Shown piece after piece: positions 24,635 through 33,738 of a DNA stretch of 36,847 bases. Positions within the stretch are counted from its first letter, which is position 1, and every line of letters starts with the position of its first letter. A program made the translations under genes and the position numbers. The notes below the pieces were generated by a model that was given only the letters and a program-made list of their open reading frames with translations, was not told where the DNA came from and ran no database searches. This DNA is from Lachnospiraceae bacterium (lineage in GTDB: Bacteria; Bacillota; Clostridia; Lachnospirales; Lachnospiraceae), in assembly GCA_016294075.1 (NCBI GenBank), contig JAEDCQ010000017.1, positions 1-36,847 on the forward strand, written 5' to 3'.

Positions 24635-24663
24635 GGAGAATAATTCCCCTTGAATTATTCTCC
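24635..24663 (-). terminator. Hairpin between rseP and the phosphatase gene (terminator or 5' leader hairpin)
   Basis: Perfect 12-bp stem, GGAGAATAATTC (24635-24646) with GAATTATTCTCC (24652-24663), 5-nt loop, followed on the minus strand by TCATTTTATT. It may end the cdsA-dxr-rseP transcript. Alternatively, a possible promoter (TTTTCA 24691-24696, 17 bp, TATTAT 24668-24673) would place it at the very 5' end of the phosphatase-kinase mRNA. Confidence 0.5.
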
Positions 24664-24734
24664 CTGCATAATAACATACTTTATTTGATTTGAAAACAAA
24701 TTTCTGAAAGGTAATTTATAATAAATGAAAAGCG

Positions 24735-25796
24735 TTACCCGAACAGGCGCATTATATCATTATACATAACAAATACCATAAGCAGCATCAATACCACAAA
24801 TCCTGCGAAATGCACCATGCCTTCTTTATCCGGTGGAACAGGCTTTCCGCGAACAGCCTCAATCAGCAAAAAGACAAGACGTCCGCCGTCCAATGCCGGA
24901 AGCGGCAATAAATTCATAACCCCGAGATTGACGCTTAAAAGTAATGCAATATTTAACATATTCAAAATGACAACCCACATTCCATACGGGGCCGCCTGCT
25001 CTGACACATCCCCAATGACCTGTGCAATGCCAATCGGACCGGAAACATCATCCTTGCTTCCGTTTCCGGAAAGCAGCATACCCAGACTTTTTAATGTCGA
25101 TTTCAGACAATATCTCACTTCATAATAGGTATACGGAAAAATATTTGCATTGCGGCAGTCCACATACTCTCCGTATCCCTTAAGACCAATCAGGTATCTG
25201 CCATCCTCATCACTGTACTTCGGTGTTACGGTAACTTCAAATGCTTCCCCGTCGCGCTCATATGTGATTGACATCGGCTTTTCTTTATTGATATAGGTAT
25301 TAATATAGATTTCTCTTGCAAGATAAATTTTTTCACCGTTCATGTGCGTGATGACGTCGCCCGGCAAAACGCCTGCTTCCTCCATCGGATAACCTTCCAT
25401 CAGCCCATTTATTACCGGTCTGTCGGAGCCGGAAAACCAAACAAGAACAAATGCAATTAAAAAACCTAAAATAAAATTAAAAATCGGTCCCGCAACTACC
25501 GTGGAAATTCTTGCCCATACATTTGCAGCAGGGAAAGACCCTTCTTCATATTCCTTATCTGCAGTACCGCCCAATTCGTTTTCATTATCGAATACACATG
25601 CTCCACCGATTGGAAGAAGACGCAGACAATATTCCGTCTCACCCTTCTTAAAATGTAACAGCTTTGGTCCCATTCCGATTGCAAATTCCGTTACACGTAT
25701 TCCGTTTGTTTTTGCAAGCAGAAAATGACCAAATTCATGGGCAATTACCACAAGGCCAAATATTAAAATAAAAAATACAAGTGTCAACTCCGTCAC
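24735..25796 (-). CDS. rseP: RseP/RasP site-2 intramembrane zinc metalloprotease
   Basis: Cuts transmembrane substrates such as anti-sigma factors and signal-peptide remnants. 353 residues: zinc motif HEFGH at 20-24 in the first membrane helix, a PDZ domain (about 125-210, EEAGVLPGDVITHMNGE), and the second active-site motif NLLPLPALDGGRL in a C-terminal helix, followed by a last membrane segment. The frame begins with GTG at 25796, but GAGGTGA overlapping it would better serve a TTG at codon 4 (25787), so the true start is uncertain by three residues. Lies 8 bp after dxr. Confidence 0.95.
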   Translation of the reverse strand: MTELTLVFFILIFGLVVIAHEFGHFLLAKTNGIRVTEFAIGMGPKLLHFKKGETEYCLRLLPIGGACVFDNENELGGTADKEYEEGSFPAANVWARISTVVAGPIFNFILGFLIAFVLVWFSGSDRPVINGLMEGYPMEEAGVLPGDVITHMNGEKIYLAREIYINTYINKEKPMSITYERDGEAFEVTVTPKYSDEDGRYLIGLKGYGEYVDCRNANIFPYTYYEVRYCLKSTLKSLGMLLSGNGSKDDVSGPIGIAQVIGDVSEQAAPYGMWVVILNMLNIALLLSVNLGVMNLLPLPALDGGRLVFLLIEAVRGKPVPPDKEGMVHFAGFVVLMLLMVFVMYNDIMRLFG

Positions 25797-25804
25797 CTCA
25801 AAAG

Positions 25805-26950
25805 TTAAGCTAATTTTGTCAAAATATAATCATAACACTCCGATTCTGCCGAAAGTATCTGCTCAACAGAAGGATTCTCTACTACTTTATGATTATCCAT
25901 AGATGCACGTATTAATTCATAAATCTGTAAAAATTTTATCTTATTATCCAAAAAAAGAGCCACTGCCTTTTCATTGGCTGCATTAAACACGGTGGGCATA
26001 CTGCCGCCGATGCGTGCAGCCTCATAAGCCATGGAAAGACCTTCAAAGGTTTCCATATCCGGTTTTTCAAATGTCATCTCGGAAAGTGCATAAAAGTCTA
26101 CACGGTTTTCCTTCATAGGAAGCCGTTTTGGATAAAATAATGCATATTGAATCGGCAGCTTCATATCCGGGACCCCCATCTGTCCTATTACGGCTCCGTC
26201 CTTAAATTGTACCGCCGAATGCAGAATACTCTGAGGCTGGATTAAGACCTGAATCTGCTCCAATCCTACACCAAAAAGCCATTTTGCTTCAATTACTTCC
26301 AAGCCTTTATTTACAAGAGAAGCCGAATCAATCGTAATCTTACGGCCCATCGACCAATTTGGATGTTTGAGTGCATCGGCTGCTGTCATATTCGCAAGCT
26401 CTGCCTTTTTCTTTCCACGGAACGGTCCGCCTGATGCTGTCAATAAGATTTTCTCCAGACCTTCTTTATCCTGTCCCTGCAGGGATTGGAAAATGGCACT
26501 GTGTTCACTGTCAACCGGCAGAATGGAAACACCTTTTTCCTTTGCAAGCGGCATAATAATATGACCGGCTGTTACAAGAGTTTCTTTATTGGCAAGCGCT
26601 ATATCTTTACCGCTTTCAATTGCTGCAATCGTTGGGCGGATACCAATCATGCCTACGATTGCCGTCACAAGTATCTGCGCCTGCGGCATAACGGCAATTT
26701 CCAATAATCCGTCCATCCCGCATACTACTTTTGTATCAGTATCGGCAACAGCCGCCTTTACCTCTCCTGCTGCTTTATCATCCCACATACAGGCAATCAG
26801 CGGATGAAACTCTCTTATCTGCTTTTCCATCAGTCCGACATTTTTTCCTGCTGCCAATGCCACAACCCGAAGTCCGTCCTGCTCTCTTACGATTTCCAAT
26901 GTCTGCGTACCGATTGAACCGGTAGAACCTAAAATAGCAATATTTTTCAT
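25805..26950 (-). CDS. dxr: 1-deoxy-D-xylulose 5-phosphate reductoisomerase
   Basis: Second enzyme of the MEP pathway, DXP to MEP with NADPH. 381 residues: NADPH-binding GSTGSIG (8-14), metal ligands Asp147 and Glu149 in PVDSEHSAI and Glu218 in NKGLEVIEA, and the substrate motifs SGGPFRG and HPNWSMG. It sits between cdsA and rseP, as in B. subtilis, and shares the pathway with ispG 3.3 kb downstream. Confidence 0.98.
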   Translation of the reverse strand: MKNIAILGSTGSIGTQTLEIVREQDGLRVVALAAGKNVGLMEKQIREFHPLIACMWDDKAAGEVKAAVADTDTKVVCGMDGLLEIAVMPQAQILVTAIVGMIGIRPTIAAIESGKDIALANKETLVTAGHIIMPLAKEKGVSILPVDSEHSAIFQSLQGQDKEGLEKILLTASGGPFRGKKKAELANMTAADALKHPNWSMGRKITIDSASLVNKGLEVIEAKWLFGVGLEQIQVLIQPQSILHSAVQFKDGAVIGQMGVPDMKLPIQYALFYPKRLPMKENRVDFYALSEMTFEKPDMETFEGLSMAYEAARIGGSMPTVFNAANEKAVALFLDNKIKFLQIYELIRASMDNHKVVENPSVEQILSAESECYDYILTKLA

Positions 26951-26967
26951 ATGTCCTCACTTTCGTT

Positions 26968-27786
26968 TTATTTTATCAGAAAATAAACCAAAAAATAAAT
27001 AATCGGAGCTGTTACAATGACACTGTCAAAACGGTCCATAATTCCTCCGTGTCCCGGAATCAGATGTCCGTAATCCTTAATCTCACAATTACGCTTAATG
27101 GCAGATGCCGCCAAATCTCCTATCTGCGAAATTACACTTCCGAATGCACCAAGTAAAGCACAGACAACTACCATATTAATTTCCTGTCCTGCCTTTGATG
27201 AAAAAATAAATCCGAACAAAGCACCCGCCAAAGATGAGCCTGCAATTCCTCCAATGCTCCCCTCTATCGATTTTTTCGGACTTAGTACAGGTGCCAGCTT
27301 ATGTCTGCCCAGAAGCATCCCTGTCAGGTAGGCAAAGGTATCGCTAATCCACGAACTGACAAATACCATCCAGACCAGATAAATACCATATTTTGTCATT
27401 CTAATCCGATAAATAAAAGAAAACATGACCGGAGCATAAAAAACGCAGAAGTAAGCAGCCATAATCTGACTTGCGTGATACTTCGGGAATGTAAAAACAT
27501 ATACTCCCAGAATGGCAAGAAAGAATACTATTGCCCATAGAATAATCAGCATGTCATCGGAAGCAAATACGGTAAAGGCATAAAAAGCCAGAATTGCAAG
27601 ATAACAGACTGCTTCCAAAATATTGATTCCCTTTTCCGTATGAAGATTGCATGCTTTCGATAATTCATAAAATGCAATACAGGAAATGGCAAGTAATGTT
27701 GCCGCCAATATATAGCTTCCCGAAAGGATAGTCACAAGTGCAATGATTACTAAAAACACAGCACTTATGCATCTTGTTTTAAACAT
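26968..27786 (-). CDS. cdsA: Phosphatidate cytidylyltransferase
   Basis: Makes CDP-diacylglycerol from phosphatidic acid and CTP at the membrane. 272 residues with about eight membrane helices; the C-terminal signature is intact: SPKKSIEGSIGG, then GDLAASAIKR and IPGHGGIMDRFDS. Three bp after uppS, translationally linked. Confidence 0.97.
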   Translation of the reverse strand: MFKTRCISAVFLVIIALVTILSGSYILAATLLAISCIAFYELSKACNLHTEKGINILEAVCYLAILAFYAFTVFASDDMLIILWAIVFFLAILGVYVFTFPKYHASQIMAAYFCVFYAPVMFSFIYRIRMTKYGIYLVWMVFVSSWISDTFAYLTGMLLGRHKLAPVLSPKKSIEGSIGGIAGSSLAGALFGFIFSSKAGQEINMVVVCALLGAFGSVISQIGDLAASAIKRNCEIKDYGHLIPGHGGIMDRFDSVIVTAPIIYFLVYFLIK

Positions 27787-27789
27787 CTG

Positions 27790-28497
27790 CTACTCCTCCT
27801 TAATGCCGCCATACTTTCTGTCCCTTTGATTATATGCAACAATCGCCTTTTCCAACTCTTCTTTTGAAAAATCAGGCCATGCTACAGGCGTAAAATAGAA
27901 TTCGGTATATGCATTCTGCCATAAAAGGAAATTTGATATTCTTTGTTCCCCACAGGTACGAATCAGTAAATCCGGTGCCGGAAGACCACAGGTATCCAAA
28001 TGATCCTCTATTACCTGTTCCGTAATCTCATCCGGCTGCAATTCTCCGTTTTTAATTTTTACCGCAATTTTCTGCATGGCACGTCGTATTTCATCACGGC
28101 CTCCATAATTTATGGCTATCTGGAAATGAAGACCTGTATTGTTTCCGGTCGCCTCCTCCAAATCAGCAATCTTATCCTGAATATCCTTATCCAATCCCGT
28201 TTTATCACCAATTACCCGGACACACATATTATTCTGGTTTGCGCGTTTTTTACAGTTAACCATATAATTTCGCAGAAGCTTCATTAATGCCGCCACCTCT
28301 TCTGCGGGTCTGCTCCAATTTTCCGTTGAGAAGGCGTACACGGTAAAATACTGTATTCCCATATTATATGAAATTTCACACATATCCTCTACCGTCTTTG
28401 CTCCCTGTACATGTCCGTATGTTCTGGGTTTTCCGTGCTGTTTTGCCCATCTTCCGTTTCCGTCTAAAATTATTGCAACATGCTTTGGAATGTTCAT
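27790..28497 (-). CDS. uppS: Undecaprenyl diphosphate synthase (cis-prenyltransferase)
   Basis: Builds the C55 lipid carrier for wall synthesis from IPP and FPP. 235 residues: HVAIILDGNGRWAK with catalytic Asp12, FTVYAFSTENW, and the IPP-binding RTCGEQRISNFLLWQNAYTE (Arg180, Arg186, Glu199). Normal length. Separated from frr by 110 bp containing a hairpin. Confidence 0.97.
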   Translation of the reverse strand: MNIPKHVAIILDGNGRWAKQHGKPRTYGHVQGAKTVEDMCEISYNMGIQYFTVYAFSTENWSRPAEEVAALMKLLRNYMVNCKKRANQNNMCVRVIGDKTGLDKDIQDKIADLEEATGNNTGLHFQIAINYGGRDEIRRAMQKIAVKIKNGELQPDEITEQVIEDHLDTCGLPAPDLLIRTCGEQRISNFLLWQNAYTEFYFTPVAWPDFSKEELEKAIVAYNQRDRKYGGIKEE

Positions 28498-28559
28498 GCT
28501 CTTTACCTATCCCTCCCGGATTATCCGAATCTTTACTACCGGTTACATTACATAATACA

Positions 28560-28596
28560 TACAAAGAGAGGACAAGCCTCTAGTCTGTCCCCTCTT
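28560..28596 (-). terminator. Hairpin between frr and uppS (partial terminator)
   Basis: Eleven pairs with one G-U: AAGAGAGGACA (28564-28574) with TGTCCCCTCTT (28586-28596), followed on the minus strand by UUUGUAUG. The weak U-tract in the middle of a conserved gene series suggests attenuation or RNA processing rather than full termination; no clear promoter is seen for uppS. Confidence 0.55.
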
Positions 28597-28607
28597 ATGT
28601 TCTATTC

Positions 28608-29159
28608 TTACACAGTCATTATCTCTTTGGATTTTGAATCAATTGCCGCATCAATATCCTTGACAAACTGATCGGTCATCTTCTGAAGCTTATCTGTTAA
28701 TTCCTTAATTTCATCCTCGGAAACTTCTTCTTTTGCCAGTTTTTTAAAGGAGTCATTACCTTCCCGGCGGATATTACGAATGGCAACCTTTGCTTCTTCG
28801 CCTTTCTTCTTTACCTCTTTCACAAGGTCCTTTCTTCGCTCTTCTGTCAGTTCCGGGAAAACAAGACGGATAACGGCACCGTCATTGGAAGGTGTGATGC
28901 CGATATCAGACATCATAATTGCCTTCTCTATATCTTTAATAAGGGATTTCTCCCATGGAGCAATCTGAATCATACGCGGCTCCGGTACGGAAACATTTCC
29001 TACCTGCTGAATTGGTGTCGGTGTTCCGTAATAATCCACTTTTACCTTATCCAAAACATGCGGATTTGCACGACCTGCACGTATTGTCTGATAATCGCTT
29101 TCCAAATAGCTTAATGCTTTTTCCATTTTTTCCTGAAAAACCTGCAATCTTGCATCCAT
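28608..29159 (-). CDS. frr: Ribosome recycling factor
   Basis: Splits post-termination ribosomes together with EF-G. 183 residues with the three-helix bundle motifs IRAGRANPHVLDKVKVDYYG, TPIQQVGNVSVPEPRM, IGITPSNDGAVIRLVFPELTEERRKDLVK and the basic IRNIRREGNDSFKK segment. 18 bp after pyrH. Confidence 0.98.
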   Translation of the reverse strand: MDARLQVFQEKMEKALSYLESDYQTIRAGRANPHVLDKVKVDYYGTPTPIQQVGNVSVPEPRMIQIAPWEKSLIKDIEKAIMMSDIGITPSNDGAVIRLVFPELTEERRKDLVKEVKKKGEEAKVAIRNIRREGNDSFKKLAKEEVSEDEIKELTDKLQKMTDQFVKDIDAAIDSKSKEIMTV

Positions 29160-29177
29160 ATTTATACCCTCTCTTAT

Positions 29178-29873
29178 TTAAACTGTCACTTTTGTCCCTT
29201 TAAATTTGCCTTTTACGGCATTTACAATACTGTTTTCCTCATTCAGTCCAAACACCCACATCGGCATTTTGTTATCTCTTGCCAAAATGGAAGCTGTCAT
29301 ATCCACAACCTGAAGATTCTTTTCTACGACTTCATCAATCGTAACTTCATCGTACTTTTTTGCTTCCGGATTCTTCTTCGGGTCAGAGTCGTAAACACCG
29401 TCTATTGCTTTCGCCAAAAGGATTACCTCTGCCTCCACCTCAATTGCCCTGAGTACAACACCTGTATCAGTAGAAAAATAAGGATGTCCCGTTCCGCCTG
29501 CAAAGAAAACAACCATATTTTTTTCAAAATATTTATTTGCTCTGTCCTTTGAAAAAAGCTTCGTAAAGGAGCCGCATTCAAACGGAGTCAGAATATTTGT
29601 CATCATTCCGACAGAACGGAAAATTTCAGATACATAAATACAATTCATTATGGTAGCTAGCATACCAATCTGGTCCGCTTTTGTACGGTCAATATTCTCA
29701 CTCGTACGTCCTCTCCAGAAATTACCGCCTCCGATTACAATACCTACCTGTATTCCGTCATCAACAAGCTGCTTTACCTGAAGAGCCACCTTACGGACAG
29801 TTTCTTCATCAAAGCCTGTTTTCTTTTCACCGGCAAGCGCCTCACCGCTAAGCTTCAATAAAATACGTTTCAC
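29178..29873 (-). CDS. pyrH: UMP kinase
   Basis: Phosphorylates UMP to UDP. 231 residues of the amino-acid kinase fold: KRILLKLSGEAL at the start, GGGNFWRGR (48-56), MGMLAT-like IGMLATIMN, FAGGTGHPYFSTDT, and the Asp-rich VYDSDPKKNPEAKKYDE. Normal length; frr follows directly. Confidence 0.98.
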   Translation of the reverse strand: MKRILLKLSGEALAGEKKTGFDEETVRKVALQVKQLVDDGIQVGIVIGGGNFWRGRTSENIDRTKADQIGMLATIMNCIYVSEIFRSVGMMTNILTPFECGSFTKLFSKDRANKYFEKNMVVFFAGGTGHPYFSTDTGVVLRAIEVEAEVILLAKAIDGVYDSDPKKNPEAKKYDEVTIDEVVEKNLQVVDMTASILARDNKMPMWVFGLNEENSIVNAVKGKFKGTKVTV

Positions 29874-29917
29874 TAAAGTTCTCCTTTATATATGCTTACA
29901 ATTTTTAACAATGCAGA

Positions 29918-30613
29918 TTAATCCTTAAAGAAGTTTGATGGACTAACCTCTGCGTAACACTGAGAACATAGACCTTCAATTACCGCACCGTTATTAATCT
30001 GTACGGATTTGGATTTGATATTACCCATAACAATGGCAGAAGAATCCAAAACAACCGGTCCCTTTACATCGATATCACCCTTCACAGCGCCTGCAATCAA
30101 TGCACTCGTAGCGAAAATATTACCACGGATTACCGAGTCACACCCAATCTTTACATTTCCATAGCTGGTAATATCCCCGATTACCTTTGCATTCTGTGCA
30201 TAAATTTCAGCAGCCTCCGCATTACCTGTAATGCTTCCGGTTACATTTATTTTGCCGCGTACTTTTATATTTCCGTTTACAGTACCGAATAAATCCAATG
30301 AACCGTCTGCTTCCAAATCACCATTTATCACAACATTCTTTGTGATTGTTGAAACTTCATCGGATACAGGGGCATCCTCTATTACAATATCGGCTTCCGC
30401 TGCACGCTGGGCATATGCCTCAACATCAGCCTTTTCCTCAGCCTCCTGATTCTTTGCAACAAGCTCTTCTTCAAATTCTGCTTCTGCCTTTTCCAATAAA
30501 GCTTCCGCATCAGAGGTCTCATGCACTTCCTCAAACGTCTCCAATTCTTCATCCGGCACCAATTCATTTACCGCCTGAGATAAATCCTCTTTTAATTCCG
30601 AAAAAAATCCCAT
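29918..30613 (-). CDS. Bactofilin-family polymer-forming protein
   Basis: 231 residues. The N-terminal 90 are acidic and helical (many Glu/Ala, likely flexible or coiled). Residues about 91-222 form the right-handed beta-helix of bactofilins, with repeated short hydrophobic/Gly periods such as INGDLEADGSLDLFGTVNG and GSITGNAEAAEIY. Bactofilins assemble nucleotide-free filaments used in cell shape and wall-enzyme positioning. It sits 25 bp after a polysaccharide deacetylase and before pyrH, consistent with an envelope role. The acidic extension is longer than the usual short bactofilin tail. Confidence 0.9.
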   Translation of the reverse strand: MGFFSELKEDLSQAVNELVPDEELETFEEVHETSDAEALLEKAEAEFEEELVAKNQEAEEKADVEAYAQRAAEADIVIEDAPVSDEVSTITKNVVINGDLEADGSLDLFGTVNGNIKVRGKINVTGSITGNAEAAEIYAQNAKVIGDITSYGNVKIGCDSVIRGNIFATSALIAGAVKGDIDVKGPVVLDSSAIVMGNIKSKSVQINNGAVIEGLCSQCYAEVSPSNFFKD

Positions 30614-30638
30614 TTCTCTGTCCTCCGTTCTTTACTGT

Positions 30639-31535
30639 TTAATGATGGATTGCCACAGTTTCCTCTGTGATTGGTAAAATATCCGTATTTTCCATTGCCT
30701 GTATTTTTTCAATTATCTCAGGCAATGCCTCAACGGTGGTTCCTTTATTTGCCGCATCATGCATAAGAATCACCGCATTATCATACTTTTCCAAATTATC
30801 GGTACAATTTCGTATTATTTCTTCTTTGGAACGCATCGGACTGACCGCATCCTTACTGGATACATTCCAATCAAAATACGTAATTCCGTTGTCGGTCAGA
30901 TAATCACAAAATACTGACATCGGCTGTTTGCTGACCGTATTGCTGCTGCCTCCCGGAAATCGGTAAAACTTTGGTATAACCTGCGTTGTTTCCTGTAGAA
31001 ATTCCTGCAATTGAAGTAAATCACTTCCGAAGCTGTCCAAAGACTCATAGATTTCGCTATAACGATGACTGTAGGAATGCATTCCCAATGTATGTCCGCC
31101 ATCTGCAATAGCCTGATACCTTTCCGGATGTGATAATGCTTCCTCTCCCGTCACAAAAAAAGTTGCTTTTACTCCGTATTTGTCCAGAATCTCTAAAATC
31201 CGTCCGGTATTTTCACTCGGTCCGTCATCAAAGGTCAAATATACCTTTCTTGTATTTTCCTCATCCGCAGCAACCGTTTCCGGCACCACTTCTTCTTTCT
31301 GCGGTTCAATCGGGAATTCCTTTTCACTTATATGAAAGCTTCCGTCTGCCAACGTCTCCAACAATGTATCGCAGGTGGTCTCCGCTTCACGAAGTCTCCC
31401 TTTCAGGGTATGAACCTGCCACATAAGAACAAGGCTGATTGCAGACGGTATCAGAATTGCGGTTAAAATAAAACCTATAATTATTTTTTTTAGTCTATTG
31501 ACTCTTTTTCTTCTTTGAATATTCGTAGCAGCCAT
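30639..31535 (-). CDS. Membrane-anchored polysaccharide deacetylase (NodB domain)
   Basis: Predicted 298-residue carbohydrate esterase family 4 enzyme. A basic N terminus (QRRKRVNRLKK) and one membrane anchor (about 17-40) put the catalytic domain outside the cell. NodB motifs: LTFDDGPS (Asp pair near 103), HSYSH (153-157), RFPGGSSN, DWNVSSKDA and ILMHD. Likely substrate is peptidoglycan or another N-acetylated glycan. The frame is open to a TTG at 31616, but that TTG is part of the promoter's -35 box, so the ATG at 31533-31535 (GGGAG upstream) is used. Followed by the bactofilin gene. Confidence 0.92.
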   Translation of the reverse strand: MAATNIQRRKRVNRLKKIIIGFILTAILIPSAISLVLMWQVHTLKGRLREAETTCDTLLETLADGSFHISEKEFPIEPQKEEVVPETVAADEENTRKVYLTFDDGPSENTGRILEILDKYGVKATFFVTGEEALSHPERYQAIADGGHTLGMHSYSHRYSEIYESLDSFGSDLLQLQEFLQETTQVIPKFYRFPGGSSNTVSKQPMSVFCDYLTDNGITYFDWNVSSKDAVSPMRSKEEIIRNCTDNLEKYDNAVILMHDAANKGTTVEALPEIIEKIQAMENTDILPITEETVAIHH

Positions 31536-31587
31536 CTGCACAGATGCTCCCGTTTTCCTCTTCCTGTCATAGTTTGCTATCTGTTTT

Positions 31588-31616
31588 ATTATAGTAGAAG
31601 TCTGCTCTTTTTGCAA
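31588..31616 (-). promoter_or_regulatory. Promoter of the deacetylase-bactofilin unit
   Basis: Minus strand: -35 TTGCAA (31611-31616), 17-bp spacer, perfect -10 TATAAT (31588-31593), immediately after the galK stop codon. Leader about 45 nt. Confidence 0.75.
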
Positions 31617-31622
31617 CGAAGA

Positions 31623-32786
31623 TTATAATTTTGCAGGACCGTCACCGATATCAACCAGATAAAAGGATGCTTCTTTTCCGACGCGCTCTTTATAAGCGTT
31701 CCCCAATTTTTCTTTAAATTCCTCTACTGCATCATTTTTCACAATGCTTACCGTACATCCGCCGAATCCGCCGCCTGTAATACGTGAACCGATTACACCG
31801 GGTATTTTCCACGCTTCTTCTACCAATACATCAATTTCATCACAGGACACTGCATAATCGTCACGCAATGAAACATGGGAAGCATTCATTAATTTTCCAA
31901 ATGTATCAATATCATTATTCTTCAATGCTTCAACAGCTTTAACCGTACGCTGGTTTTCATACACGGCATGCTTTGCACGTTTCATACGAACCGGGTCCTT
32001 TATGGCAGATTTATTTGCTTCAAACTCTTCTTCGCTTAAATCTCCCAATGTCTTAATATCGATTACCTTCTGAAGCTCCTTCAAAGCCGTTTCACATTCA
32101 TTTCTTCTTACATTATACTCAGAACCTACCAATGAATGCTTGACATTACTGTTTGTAACCACTATTTTTGCATCATTCAATACAAGCGGTGCATATTCAA
32201 ATGAAAGGTCTGCCGTATTCAAAAAGATTGCATGGTCTTTTTTCCCCATTGCCGATGCAAACTGATCCATAATACCGCAGTTCATCCCGTTAAAATTATT
32301 CTCGGAATACTGACCGATTAACGCAAGCTCAGTATTGCTCACATCAAAGCCATATAAATCACGCAGCACAAATCCCGTCAGCACTTCCAAAGAAGCAGAG
32401 GAAGACAGACCTGAGCCGTTCGGAATGTTCCCGTAAATTACAAAATCCATACCGCGATCGAGTCTCATGCCTCTTTCCGAAAATGCCCAAATAACTCCCT
32501 TCGGATAATTGGTCCAGCCTGCCGCATCTTCCGGTTTGATATCATGGATATCTGATTCCATAACACCGCTTTTTTCAAAGTTAATAGAGTAAAAATTTAA
32601 TTTACTGTCATCTCTCTTCCTTGCAGCGGCATATGTACCAAGTGATAATGCACACGGAAAAACGTGCCCGCCGTTATAATCGGTGTGCTCACCAATCATA
32701 TTGACACGTCCCGGTGCAAAATAAACATTTACCCCTTCCGTGTCACCAAATAATTCCTTAAATTTGTCAAGTACCATTGCTTTCAT
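31623..32786 (-). CDS. galK: Galactokinase
   Basis: First step of the Leloir pathway, galactose plus ATP to galactose 1-phosphate. 387 residues of the GHMP kinase family: GRVNMIGEHTDYNGG (26-40, galactose site), PNGSGLSSSASLEV (122-135, ATP loop), and GSRITGGGFGGCTVS near the C terminus. 52 bp after nagB with no terminator between. No galT or galE nearby. Confidence 0.97.
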   Translation of the reverse strand: MKAMVLDKFKELFGDTEGVNVYFAPGRVNMIGEHTDYNGGHVFPCALSLGTYAAARKRDDSKLNFYSINFEKSGVMESDIHDIKPEDAAGWTNYPKGVIWAFSERGMRLDRGMDFVIYGNIPNGSGLSSSASLEVLTGFVLRDLYGFDVSNTELALIGQYSENNFNGMNCGIMDQFASAMGKKDHAIFLNTADLSFEYAPLVLNDAKIVVTNSNVKHSLVGSEYNVRRNECETALKELQKVIDIKTLGDLSEEEFEANKSAIKDPVRMKRAKHAVYENQRTVKAVEALKNNDIDTFGKLMNASHVSLRDDYAVSCDEIDVLVEEAWKIPGVIGSRITGGGFGGCTVSIVKNDAVEEFKEKLGNAYKERVGKEASFYLVDIGDGPAKL

Positions 32787-32838
32787 TCTTTTACCGGCCC
32801 TTTCTGTTTTCTCCCAAACACCATTAGATTAAAAAAGC

Positions 32839-33579
32839 TTATAAAAACGCATTAAAATTGTCTCCAAGTGCATCTGCATCTCCCACCAGAATAAAATTCG
32901 GATGGAACTGCAGAATAGAGGCAGGAACCTGTGGTGTCACATCACCCAGGAAGCATTTTTTCACGATATCTCTTTTTCCGCTACCCGTTACCAGTACAAG
33001 AACTGTTTTAGCCTGCATAATCGTACCGATTCCCATGGTATACGCTTCCTTCGGAACCTCATCCGCATTAGCAAAAAATCTTGCATTGGCATCAATTGTA
33101 CTCTGTGTAAGCTTCACGCAGTTTGTGGATTTGGCAAAGGCGTCTGCCGGTTCGTTAAATCCGATATGACCGTTATGTCCAAGTCCGAGAAGCTGTAAAT
33201 CGATTCCGCCGGACTGTTCAATCACCGCATCATACTTTTTGCAGGCAGCCTCAGCATCCTTTTCCAAACCATCCGGTACGTTTGTATTCTCCGGCTTAAT
33301 ATTGACATGGTTAAACAAGTTGTCATTCATAAAATAGCGATAACTCTGATCATTTTCCGGAGACAGTCCACGGTATTCATCCAGATTAATACTGTGCACC
33401 TTGGAAAAATCCAACTCTCCACTTTTATATTTTTCAACTAAAACCTGATACGTCCCTATCGGTGTTGAACCGGTTGCCAGACCCAATACACAGTCCGGTT
33501 TCATTATTACCTGTGCCGCTATCAGATTTGCCGCAATTCTGCTTGCTTCTTCATAATCTTTACCACAATATACCCTCAT
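32839..33579 (-). CDS. nagB: Glucosamine-6-phosphate deaminase
   Basis: Converts glucosamine 6-phosphate to fructose 6-phosphate and ammonia. 246 residues: LGLATGSTPIGTY (32-44), general-base region INLDEYRGL (64-72), and LGLGHNGHIGFNEP (131-144). GAGTGAGG lies shortly before the ATG. Pairs with galK; both feed amino sugar or galactose use, as from mucin-type glycans (inference). Confidence 0.97.
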   Translation of the reverse strand: MRVYCGKDYEEASRIAANLIAAQVIMKPDCVLGLATGSTPIGTYQVLVEKYKSGELDFSKVHSINLDEYRGLSPENDQSYRYFMNDNLFNHVNIKPENTNVPDGLEKDAEAACKKYDAVIEQSGGIDLQLLGLGHNGHIGFNEPADAFAKSTNCVKLTQSTIDANARFFANADEVPKEAYTMGIGTIMQAKTVLVLVTGSGKRDIVKKCFLGDVTPQVPASILQFHPNFILVGDADALGDNFNAFL

Positions 33580-33663
33580 TTTTTTACCTCACTCTTCTTT
33601 TCTTTCTGATTCCCGCATCACAGAATACAGATTACGAAAATCCCCATTTCTTCTTACTGTTTT

Positions 33664-33692
33664 ATTATAATGAAAATTGTTTCTATTGAAAA
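33664..33692 (-). promoter_or_regulatory. Likely promoter of nagB-galK
   Basis: Minus strand: perfect -10 TATAAT (33664-33669) and a poor -35 TTTTCA (33687-33692) with 17-bp spacing. Confidence 0.45.
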
Positions 33693-33738
33693 GGAAAATT
33701 TATTTTTGTCCTTTGAAATTTATCACCATGCCGAACTG

